64,000 nt of DNA, taken from assembly GCF_001484195.1 (NCBI RefSeq), contig NZ_LLYW01000025.1:22450-86449 (forward strand), read 5' to 3'. A model generated the notes under the pieces. That model was given only the letters and a program-made list of their open reading frames with translations. It searched no databases and was not told the DNA's origin. Source of the DNA: Thermococcus celericrescens (GTDB lineage Archaea; Methanobacteriota_B; Thermococci; Thermococcales; Thermococcaceae). Positions 49,861 to 62,700 of the stretch are shown here, piece after piece. The translations under genes were made by a program, and so were the position numbers. Positions within the stretch are counted from its first letter, which is position 1. Each line of letters begins with the position of its first letter.

Positions 49861-51012
49861 ATGAAACCGGAGGAAGCATTTCCTGAGGAGCTCAGGGAGT
49901 ACTACCGCGGCCTTTTTGGGGAGGAAGCGGAGGATATAATGGCATCCCTCAGAACGCCGGTGGAGAAGTACTACATCCGAGTGAACACCCTGAAGACGAG
50001 CAGGCAGAGGCTCATGTCAATCCTCAGGAAGGAGGGCCTCAAGCCAAAGCGAAGTCCCTACCTCAAGGAGGGGATATACTTCGAGCGCGAAGGCCCAAAC
50101 TTCCCGGACGACTACGAGCCCGGTCTCCCTGTCGTCCGCGCCAACAAGTTCGCAAGCGAGAGCGTCTATCAGGGGGCGATGCTCTACGCACCAGGGGTTC
50201 TGCAGGCGGACAAAAAAATCAAGCCCGGTGACGAGGTCGAGATACGCGACCCGAGGGGGCTTCTCGTCGGAATAGGCATTGCCAGAATGAGCGCCAAGGA
50301 GATGATAGTCTCGACAAGGGGGCTGGCAGTTGAGGTTACCCTGCCGAAGTTTAAGCTGCCGAGTTTGAGTGAGCTGGAGAGCTTCAGGGAGGGCCTCTTC
50401 TACGCCCAGAGCCTGCCCTCGATGGTTGTGGCTCACGTTCTTGAGCCGAGCGAGGAGGAGCTGATAGTGGACATGGCGGCCGCTCCAGGGGGCAAAACGT
50501 CCCACATAGCCCAGCTCATGCAGAACAGGGGCGAGATAATAGCGATGGACAAGTCCAGGAACAGGCTGAAAAAGATGGACGAGGAACTGAAGAGGCTCGG
50601 CGTAAAGAACGTTAAGCTGATCCACATGGACTCACGGAAGCTCCCGGAGCTGGGAATCGAGGCGGACAAGATACTGCTCGACGCACCGTGCACCGCCTTA
50701 GGAATAAGACCGAAGCTGTGGGAGAGCAGGACGCCAAAGGACATTGAGGCCACCGCACGCTACCAGAGGCACTTCATCAACGCCGCCATAAAATCCCTCA
50801 GGAAGGGCGGCGTTCTCGTTTACTCGACCTGCACGCTGAGCTACGAGGAAAACGAGGCCAACGTGAAGTACATTCTCGACAAAGGTTTAAAGCTCGAAGA
50901 GCAGAGCATCTTTATAGGTTCGAGTGGTATGGGCATAGATGAGGTTCAGAGGTTCTATCCGAACAGGCATCTGACCCAGGGCTTCTTCATAGCCAGGTTC
51001 AGGAAGGTGTAG
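49861..51012 (+). CDS. NOL1/NOP2/Sun-family RNA m5C methyltransferase with PUA domain (NSUN6-like)
   Basis: 383 aa. Residues about 95-175 form a PUA domain (YEPGLPVVRANKFASESVYQ, PGDEVEIRDPRGLLVGIGIA), which precedes the methyltransferase fold. SAM binding is MAAAPGGKTSHIAQLM; motif IV is DAPCTALG and motif VI is STCTLSYEENE, holding both catalytic Cys residues. PUA-containing archaeal members methylate tRNA C72, as NSUN6 does. It starts after GAGGTGTCGCC and ends two bases before the first flippase-like gene. Confidence 0.88.
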   Translation: MKPEEAFPEELREYYRGLFGEEAEDIMASLRTPVEKYYIRVNTLKTSRQRLMSILRKEGLKPKRSPYLKEGIYFEREGPNFPDDYEPGLPVVRANKFASESVYQGAMLYAPGVLQADKKIKPGDEVEIRDPRGLLVGIGIARMSAKEMIVSTRGLAVEVTLPKFKLPSLSELESFREGLFYAQSLPSMVVAHVLEPSEEELIVDMAAAPGGKTSHIAQLMQNRGEIIAMDKSRNRLKKMDEELKRLGVKNVKLIHMDSRKLPELGIEADKILLDAPCTALGIRPKLWESRTPKDIEATARYQRHFINAAIKSLRKGGVLVYSTCTLSYEENEANVKYILDKGLKLEEQSIFIGSSGMGIDEVQRFYPNRHLTQGFFIARFRKV

Positions 51013-51014
51013 GC

Positions 51015-52082
51015 ATGGACTGGAAGAAGTACTCCCTCCTGGGCCTCGGTCTGCTCATAATAATCCTCCTGGTCTGGTGGGCCGGCCTAAAGGACGTTAT
51101 CGAGATACTGAAGGGCGCGAGGCTGGAGTACTTCGCCCTGGCCATTCTGGCCTACGTCGCGGCCGTCATCATGTGGGCGCTGCGTTGGCGCGTCCTGCTA
51201 AAGAGCCTCGGCATAGACGCCCCGTTCAGAACCATAGTGGCTGGTCTCTTCGTCGGGGTCTTCATAAACAACGTAACCCCCGGCGCCAGGGGCGGCGGCG
51301 AGCCCGTCAGGATGTACTACATCTCCAAGCACACGAAGCAGCCCTACGGCCACGTCTTTGCGACCATAATGATGGACAGGATAATGGACGTCATTCCGGT
51401 CGTCGTCATGCTCCTCCTGGCGACAATCTACGTCTACAACCTCGGTTCGTTCTCGCTCACGCTGACGCTGCTCCTCCTCGACGTATTCTTCGCCATAATA
51501 ACCCTCGCCACCGTTGGAATACTCCTGAGCGAGAGGAAGACGAAGAGAATCCTTTACTGGTTCTACCGCCTCTTCGGGAAAATAACGCCCAAGAAGGCAG
51601 CCAAGTACGAGGAGAAGTTCGTCCACGCGGTTGAGGTGAGCGTTCCCCAGTTCCAGGAGAACTTCAAACTCCTGATGAGGCACAAGGTGGCCTTCACGCT
51701 GTCGCTGATTTACTCATTCGCCTTCTGGTTCCTCGTCCTGCTCCGCTCCTACTTCATCTTCATCAGCATAAACAGCCCGATAAAGCTCCTCGACGTCATG
51801 GTCGTCCAGATGATAGGCATAGTGGTAGGAATGTTCATGATAATCCCCGGCGGAGCGGGAATAATAGAGGCCATAAACTCGGCCGTTTACGTTCTTCTGG
51901 GCATAAACAAGGAGATAGCGGTGACCGCAACGTTGCTGGAGAGGCTGATATCCTACTGGGCGCCGACGGCGATAGGAGGCGGTATAATGACCCACTTCGG
52001 CATCAAGGTGAGCCAAGACAAGAAGAAGCTGGAAGCGGAGGACGACAATGATATAAACGATGAACCCCAACAACGAGTTTGA
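51015..52082 (+). CDS. Flippase-like membrane protein (UPF0104/LPG synthase TM-like), copy 1
   Basis: 355 aa with about eight helices. Family text is WALRWRVLLKSLGIDAPFRT, VFINNVTPGARGGGEPVRMY and [20 protein letters not shown], typical of the lysylphosphatidylglycerol synthase membrane region. The family may move isoprenoid-linked or phospholipid molecules. A paralogue follows, 11 bp downstream. The C-terminus is hydrophilic. The substrate is unknown. Confidence 0.8.
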   Translation: MDWKKYSLLGLGLLIIILLVWWAGLKDVIEILKGARLEYFALAILAYVAAVIMWALRWRVLLKSLGIDAPFRTIVAGLFVGVFINNVTPGARGGGEPVRMYYISKHTKQPYGHVFATIMMDRIMDVIPVVVMLLLATIYVYNLGSFSLTLTLLLLDVFFAIITLATVGILLSERKTKRILYWFYRLFGKITPKKAAKYEEKFVHAVEVSVPQFQENFKLLMRHKVAFTLSLIYSFAFWFLVLLRSYFIFISINSPIKLLDVMVVQMIGIVVGMFMIIPGGAGIIEAINSAVYVLLGINKEIAVTATLLERLISYWAPTAIGGGIMTHFGIKVSQDKKKLEAEDDNDINDEPQQRV

Positions 52083-52093
52083 CGGTGTACATC

Positions 52094-53182
52094 ATGGACT
52101 GGAAAAAAGGTGTTTTTTTCATTGGGGCCCTTATAGTCATAGGCGCCCTCATTAACTGGGCCGGAGCCCAGGGAATAGCCGAAATCCTCCGGGATTCGGA
52201 CGTTAAGTACTTCCTCCTCGCCATCCTCGTTTACGTTCTCACCCTGGTCGCCTGGGCGCTCCGCTGGAAGGTTCTTCTCAAGGGGCTCGGGATAAAGGTC
52301 TCGTTCAGGGCAGTTTTCTCAGCCATATTCGTCGGAATGTTCTTCAACAACATCAGCCCCGGTGCCAAGGGGCTGGGGGAGTTCATAAGGGTTTACTACC
52401 TCGCCAAGAGGGTGAAGAGCCCCTACGGGCCGATGACCGCGAGCGTTATGATGGACAGGATTCTGGACCTGGTCCCCATCGCGGTGATGATGATTGTGGC
52501 GACCCTCCACGTCTACTGGCTCGGCGAGACCGGTCTTACAATCCCCATAATAATTCTCGATGTGGTTCTCATGGCTTTCTCCGCCCTCGTGATATGGCTC
52601 CTCATGAGCGAGACCAGGGCCCCCGGGGCCGTCTGGTGGATTTACCGGCTCTACTACAGGATATCCACGGGAAGGGCCGAGAAACGCAAGGATTCCTTCC
52701 GGAACATTGCGGAGGTGACAATTCCCAGGCTCCAGTCAGACTTCAGGATTCTCTCACAGGACAAGATAGCAACCGCCGTGGCGCTCTTCCACTCCTTCGT
52801 ATACTGGGGGCTGACGATACTCCGCTACTACCTCGTCTTTCTTGCAATACGTTATCCGATAGCCCCGATGGACATAACCGTCGTTCTGATAGTGTCCATG
52901 GTCGTCGGGATGTTCGCAATAGTACCGGGAGGGGCCGGAATAATAGAGGCCGTCAACTCCGCGGTGTTCATCGCCCTGGGAATAAACCCTGAGTACGCGG
53001 TCACGGGGGTTCTCCTGGAGAGGCTGGTATCCTACTGGGGGCCGACGGTTGTAGGCTCCTTCGTGACCGCTGGCTACGAGGCCGAGGTTCCCGAGGAGGA
53101 GCTTCTGCTCCCCGCCCCGGATGAGGAAACACTGAAGAAGAAAATGGGAGAGGAAAAGAGAGGGGAAAGGGATGGGTCATGA
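52094..53182 (+). CDS. Flippase-like membrane protein (UPF0104/LPG synthase TM-like), copy 2
   Basis: 362 aa, a tandem paralogue of the gene upstream. The same landmarks appear as [40 protein letters not shown] and [20 protein letters not shown]. The start ATG 52094 is chosen because GGTG lies about nine bases before it; an in-frame codon at 52079 would overlap the previous gene. It ends by overlapping NAD kinase by four bases. Confidence 0.8.
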   Translation: MDWKKGVFFIGALIVIGALINWAGAQGIAEILRDSDVKYFLLAILVYVLTLVAWALRWKVLLKGLGIKVSFRAVFSAIFVGMFFNNISPGAKGLGEFIRVYYLAKRVKSPYGPMTASVMMDRILDLVPIAVMMIVATLHVYWLGETGLTIPIIILDVVLMAFSALVIWLLMSETRAPGAVWWIYRLYYRISTGRAEKRKDSFRNIAEVTIPRLQSDFRILSQDKIATAVALFHSFVYWGLTILRYYLVFLAIRYPIAPMDITVVLIVSMVVGMFAIVPGGAGIIEAVNSAVFIALGINPEYAVTGVLLERLVSYWGPTVVGSFVTAGYEAEVPEEELLLPAPDEETLKKKMGEEKRGERDGS

Positions 53183-54015
53183 AGTTCGGGATAGTGGCCA
53201 GAAGGGACAAGAAGGCGGCACTCAAGCTCGCCTACCGCGTCTACGACTTCCTCAAGGTCAGCGGGTACGACGTCTGCGTGGACAGCGACACCCACAGACA
53301 CCTGCCGGAATTCGAGGAGGCGGACGTCTGCCCGCTTGAGGACTTCGACGTGGACTTCATCATCGTTATCGGCGGCGACGGGACCATACTGCGGGTCGAA
53401 CACAGGACAAAGAGGGAGATACCGATCCTCGGAATAAACATGGGTACGCTGGGATTCCTCACGGAGGTCGAGCCCCACGAGGCCTTTTTCGCCCTCAGCA
53501 AGCTCATAGAGGGGGACTACCATATAGACGAACGCATAAAGCTAAGAACCTACCTCAACGGGGAGAACACTGTTCCAGATGCCCTCAACGAGGTGGCGAT
53601 TCTGACGGGAATCCCGGGAAAGATAATCCACCTCAGGTACTACATCGAGGGCGGGCTGGCGGACGAAATCCGGGCCGACGGCCTGATAGTCTCGACGCCG
53701 ACGGGCTCGACAGGCTACTCAATGAGCGCTGGCGGTCCCTTCGTTGACCCCCGCCTGGACGTGGTCGTTATAGCCCCCCTCGCCCCCATAGCGCTGAGCT
53801 CCAGGCCGATGATAATCCCATCCTACAGCACGATAGACGTGAGGAACCTCGCCCTCGAGAGGGAGATAATACTCGCCATAGACGGCCAGTTCTACACCTA
53901 CCTGAAACCCGAGACAGAGATAACGATAAAGCTCTCACCCAGGAGGACAAAGTTCGTGCGCTTCACGGACGAGGTCTATCCAAAGTACACCGCAAGGCTG
54001 AAAAACAGGTTTTAA
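53179..54015 (+). CDS. nadK: NAD kinase
   Basis: 278 aa. It phosphorylates NAD to NADP. The [10 protein letters not shown] motif carries the catalytic Asp, followed by [19 protein letters not shown] with the NE/D site, and [15 protein letters not shown]. The product is of usual length for archaea. ATG 53179 overlaps the preceding gene (ATGA), so it is the last gene of the operon that begins with the 49333 gene. Confidence 0.94.
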   Translation: MKFGIVARRDKKAALKLAYRVYDFLKVSGYDVCVDSDTHRHLPEFEEADVCPLEDFDVDFIIVIGGDGTILRVEHRTKREIPILGINMGTLGFLTEVEPHEAFFALSKLIEGDYHIDERIKLRTYLNGENTVPDALNEVAILTGIPGKIIHLRYYIEGGLADEIRADGLIVSTPTGSTGYSMSAGGPFVDPRLDVVVIAPLAPIALSSRPMIIPSYSTIDVRNLALEREIILAIDGQFYTYLKPETEITIKLSPRRTKFVRFTDEVYPKYTARLKNRF

Positions 54016-54069
54016 CCCTCCGGGCAGGCAACTCCCCAAATCCCTTCAACACAGCCATCGGGAAAAACA

Positions 54070-57267
<3,198 letters not shown>

Positions 57268-57336
57268 ATCACCACCTCCGGAAGAATCTCCACAGGCAAT
57301 AAAAAAGCTTATTGGTTCGTCGCCCAAGGTACCCCC

Positions 57337-58553
<1,217 letters not shown>

Positions 58554-58592
58554 GCCCTTTTCAACTTTTTCTGGAGCAGAATGGGCTTAAGA

Positions 58593-58600
58593 TTTATAAG
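58593..58600 (+). promoter_or_regulatory. TATA box of tRNA-Gln
   Basis: TTTATAAG lies about 30 bp upstream of the mature tRNA 5' end. Confidence 0.6.
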
Positions 58601-58626
58601 TGGAGACTCTGCTTTTTCTATCGGGC

Positions 58627-58702
58627 AGCCCCGTGGTGTAGCGGCCAAGCATGCGGGACTTTGGATCCCGCGACCCGGGTTCGAATCCCGGCGGGGCTAC
58701 CA
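58627..58702 (+). tRNA. tRNA-Gln (anticodon TTG)
   Basis: The acceptor stem AGCCCCG pairs with CGGGGCT. The anticodon arm is CGGGA-CTTTGGA-TCCCG, so the anticodon is TTG, reading CAA. The T arm has the usual GGGTTCGAATCCC. The 3' CCA is encoded at 58700-58702. There is no intron. Confidence 0.95.
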
Positions 58703-59007
58703 TAGAAACTTTGCCTTCGCAAAGTTTCATCAAAGTTCGTAGCTCCTTTTTGAAGAGTTAAGTTCTCGGTGATTTTCTCTCCAAAACTGCTGTTTTAAGG
58801 GCGAGGGCTTGCCAAATTGCTCTCTGTGCGAGGGTTTAACTCCAAAATAGACGCCCGTAGGGCGTCAAGGGGAAGTAAACCCCCTTTTAATGGGCTTCTT
58901 TAAAGTGTTCTCGCTTGAAAAATGGCAATGAAAACGCAAAATCCTTCACTATTTGGAAGTTCTTTGTGGTGAGCTACTAACTTTTGGTGAAGCTTTTCCC
59001 AAAAGCT
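58703..59007. other. Gene-free region after tRNA-Gln with several hairpins
   Basis: No open gene is supported. Three strong stems stand out: GAAACTTTGC/CTTC/GCAAAGTTTC (58705-58728) directly after the tRNA, GACGCCC/GTA/GGGCGTC (58850-58866), and TGAAGCTTTT/CCC/AAAAGCTTCA (58988-59010) at the 3' end of the next gene. A partial match to the IS right end (CAAGCCCTCGCCCTT on the minus strand near 58800) suggests decayed mobile DNA. The first and last stems may act in termination or 3'-end stability. Confidence 0.5.
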
Positions 59008-59694
59008 TCAAAACGCAAACTCCTCCACGCCAAAGCTCTCCACGACCCTCTCGAAGTCCGTCTCCGGAGCGTAGGTAAAGCCGCACGTGGTGCACTTCAA
59101 AACCCCGTTCTCCTCGCTCAGCGGTGAGAAGCAGACGGGGCAGCGGTACTCCTCGCGGCTCAGCCTATCGTAAACCTCGTCCTTCATGACGAGCAGGTTG
59201 AGCTCGACCTCCCAGTCCTCGTGGAGCATTCCCCAGTAGGGAGTCTCAAGGGGATAAAAATCCTCAAGAATCAGGGCGTTTATTCCGATGCCCCTGATTC
59301 CAGGCGGTAGCTTGCCGGTCGGCTCTATGCTCACCACGTACTGGTCGTAGAACTCGATGTTCTCGGCGCGAACCGTCAAGCCGTGGGAGAGCCTTGAACG
59401 GAGGGGGATCACCTGAAGGAAAAGGCTTTCCCTCTCAACGTCCCAACTGGCGCTTACAGAGACGCTCCCCTTCGTGAAGAACTGGGTGATGTAGCGGTCG
59501 TCCCTCTCTTCGCCGGCAAGGTGAAAACCCAGCTTGCCCATCGCCCTTCCAAGGAAGTTCGGCCGGGGGAGCTTCCGATAGTTGATCAGATACTCCCCTA
59601 TCCATCCCGCGAGGGGCATAGAATAGCCTATGAACACCTGCCTCTGAACCCGCAGGTAGGCCACGCTGGGGAGCAATTTGAACCCTGGGTTCAT
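59008..59694 (-). CDS. Hypothetical protein with a C-terminal zinc ribbon
   Basis: 228 aa. The C-terminus holds YRCPVCFSPLSEENGVLKCT then CGF, a four-Cys zinc ribbon (CPVC and CTTC). The rest is a globular domain with no known family. I use ATG 59694 (MNPGFKLLPSVAYL); ATGs at 59700 or a TTG at 59703 are alternatives. A TATA element (TCATATATATC, minus strand near 59722) suggests a transcript that begins close to the start. Its 3' end forms a strong hairpin. Confidence 0.65.
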   Translation of the reverse strand: MNPGFKLLPSVAYLRVQRQVFIGYSMPLAGWIGEYLINYRKLPRPNFLGRAMGKLGFHLAGEERDDRYITQFFTKGSVSVSASWDVERESLFLQVIPLRSRLSHGLTVRAENIEFYDQYVVSIEPTGKLPPGIRGIGINALILEDFYPLETPYWGMLHEDWEVELNLLVMKDEVYDRLSREEYRCPVCFSPLSEENGVLKCTTCGFTYAPETDFERVVESFGVEEFAF

Positions 59695-59743
59695 TCCCAT
59701 CAAAGAAAGAGCGGCATAATGATATATATGATTAACGGAAAGG

Positions 59744-62700
59744 CTAGGAGCCGAAGAACTCGTCGAGGCTTATGCCCTTCTTTTTCTTCTTCATGGCGGC
59801 CTTTTCCTTCTTGACCGCCTTCTCGAACCCCTGCGATGGCTTTATCTTCTTCTCAGAGCGCTTGGAGGCCTTTTTGGATTCCTTCTTTTTCTCGGCATTG
59901 GACTTCTTCTTGAGCTTTCCGTTCGCCTTCAGCTCGTCGAGGTAGCCGTTTTTGCCGTTGGACTTTCCGGTACGGGCCTTTATCATCTTCTCGCAGACGT
60001 CGGCCGAGAAGCCCATCAGCGTTCTCTGCCTCTCAGGAAAGACGTTCTCGAAGAGTGTCTTTATGTCCTTCTCCGTTATGCATATCCTCTGCCTCGTGTA
60101 GTCGAGCACGTTGTACTTCGTAACGAGCATCTTTGCCGTGGGGAGGTACTTTTCTATAGCTCCCTTGCTGACCGTCAAAACGATCTTTCCGCCGCACTTG
60201 GGGCACTTGCCGGCCAGCGGAGGCCTTCTGTACTTCGTATTGCACTTCACACATCGGAACTCCTGCCTCGTGAAGCTCCTCAGGTTGCCCCTCAAATCCG
60301 GAACGAGGTGGGAGTTGATTATCGTTTCAGCCACGTGATGCTCATCAACCGCCCGTATGCGCTCCGCCAGGGCCAGCTGGCGCTCCACCTTCTCAACCAT
60401 GTCGCCGAGCTGTTTATACAGGCTCATCTTCGGGCCGAGACCGATGTCGTCCGTATCGTGGGTAAACTTCAGACCCTCGTACATCTCCGGTTTGCCGAGC
60501 CTGTCCTCAACGCGCTCGATGAACTTAATCTCCTTCGGAGACTTCATCTCGTAGGTGGCGCTGTAGAATTCCAGAGGGTAGTAGCGGACGACGTCCATGT
60601 TGTGGACCTCGCTGTCAACCTCGCGCGGGTCGAGACGGGTCGTTACGACCAACGGAGCGTCCATCTTGCCGCCGCGCTTCTCAGGGAGGTAATACTTGCT
60701 GAAGTTGAGCAGGGCATCAAGGAGGAGCATGACAGCGTCCTCGTCACCATCGCATTGGTGTGTTACGATACTTTCATTAATCAGCACGTTGTGGTATTCT
60801 TTGGCATTAAGAGAGAACACAAAGTCATCCTTGGGTTTGACATATTCAACACGTCTGACTTTCAAAAGCCAACCGTTTTCTGATGAGTACCTGTCAGTTC
60901 CTGTAGATTTCTCCTTTCCGGGATGAAGAGAGTACACTGAGTTCTTGCGCTCGCTGACAAAGCCAATCTCCTCAAAGAATCTGTGATAGTACTGTCCCGC
61001 TATGTTAAGGGCATAAACCTTTGAAATGGGCGGTTCAGTCCCACGCTCAACGTGATACAGCCTGCCCCGGGCGTTTCCACGATTGGCGTTTTTGTCAACT
61101 GTGTCATACCCACGTATTCCAAACTTCCCAAGCAGCAGTGTCTCAACGTCCTCCAAGAGGGGCTTGTTAACACTATACACTACCACCCGAGGCACGGTCC
61201 TTAACGCACTCCCATCCCCCTCAAAGTAGGCCCTGAGCATCTCTACGACTGCTTCTTTCGGAAGGGTGTAAACCATTGATGGAACACGCTTAGTGTGGGC
61301 GTTTTTCCCAGCTTTGAGAACCTCTGTGAATAGCAGATAGAGAACGCGAGAACCCACGGTGACCTCCTCCCCCCGCTCGTGGATTCCAAAGCCGTCCCCA
61401 AAAGCTTCCCTGAGGACCTTCTTTAGATCCTCCCTCGCCTCTTCATCTGCGACTGAAAAGCTGATCTGGTAAACGCTCTCGCTTTCCCTCGCGTAGCCTT
61501 CGGCGAGATAATAACCAAGAACCCGCATCAGCGGTTTTATGGGAACTAACCGATTAACGGTAACCCTGTCCCGCTTAAAGGCAATCTTACAACCTGGAAC
61601 CTTCGAAATCGGAATGTTCTTGGCTTTCAAAAGCTCCAGGAGTACGCTCAATGGAATGGAATCCCTTCTGATGTAATCGGCCTTAACGTGTTTCTCCAAA
61701 CCGCGGGATCTAATCCACTCTCCTATTCCCCTAACCATTATCCGGTCCCAAAGCTCCCTGAACTCCCCTCTGGCAAACTCCTCAAGCAGATCAAGGTGTT
61801 CAACCTCCACCTCTGGAAACTCAAGTTTTGGAACCAATATCCTATCCCCTTCCTTCACCTCAAACGCCCTCTTCTCCACGAACTTTCCGTTTTCATAGAC
61901 GAGAACAGGATGGTCAACTGTCGTTTCAAAGCTCCTCCCGAGTTCAAGCTCGAAGCGAATCAGGTGGTCGGTACTCGGAGCTTTTATCACGTCCTCGATG
62001 TCCGTGAGAACGACCTTGCCGCTATCAGGGTCGAAGGAATAAACCTTAATATTCCTCTTCGGCTTCCTTCTCACGTAAACCATGTTTTCATGACTCTCTT
62101 CCTCGAACAGCTCGTAAAGCTCGCGAAGGGTTATCCTAGCGGGTTTGCCATCTATCTGAACAAGGATTCTCGTGTCGCCGGGGAAGCAGTTCCTTCTCTT
62201 CGCTGCATGGTAATACGGGTGCGCATAGCCGACCAGAACGTCAGAGAAGCCGATTATCCTGCCGATGATTCCGGCGGAGGTATGCGGGGCAAGGCCGATG
62301 ACGAGGTGCCCAACGAGGTCCTCCATTTTCTCGGCGTTGTAGAAGCGCGGAAGGCCGTAGAACTTCTCGAGGAGGTCGTCTATGAAGCGGGCCACCTTGA
62401 GGAGGTACCTTCCAGCCTCGTAGGGCAGTATGACATCCTGCACGCGGAGCTCGAGTATCTGGTCGTCCCGCTCTAGGGGCTTGCCCTCGAAGTCGTGGGT
62501 GTAGCCGAGCTCGCGGAGCTTCTCAACGCTCGTGCCTATTTCTTTTGGCTTGAAGTGGGTTATCGGGGCGTCGGTGGCGTCGAAACGAATGGTGCCATCT
62601 TTAAAGACGTAGACATCGTTTTTAGCCCTCAGGAGGCCCTTCTCAAGCGGCTCGGCCATCTTGTAGCCTGAGGTCATACCCTGGACGCCCTTGAGCTTGT

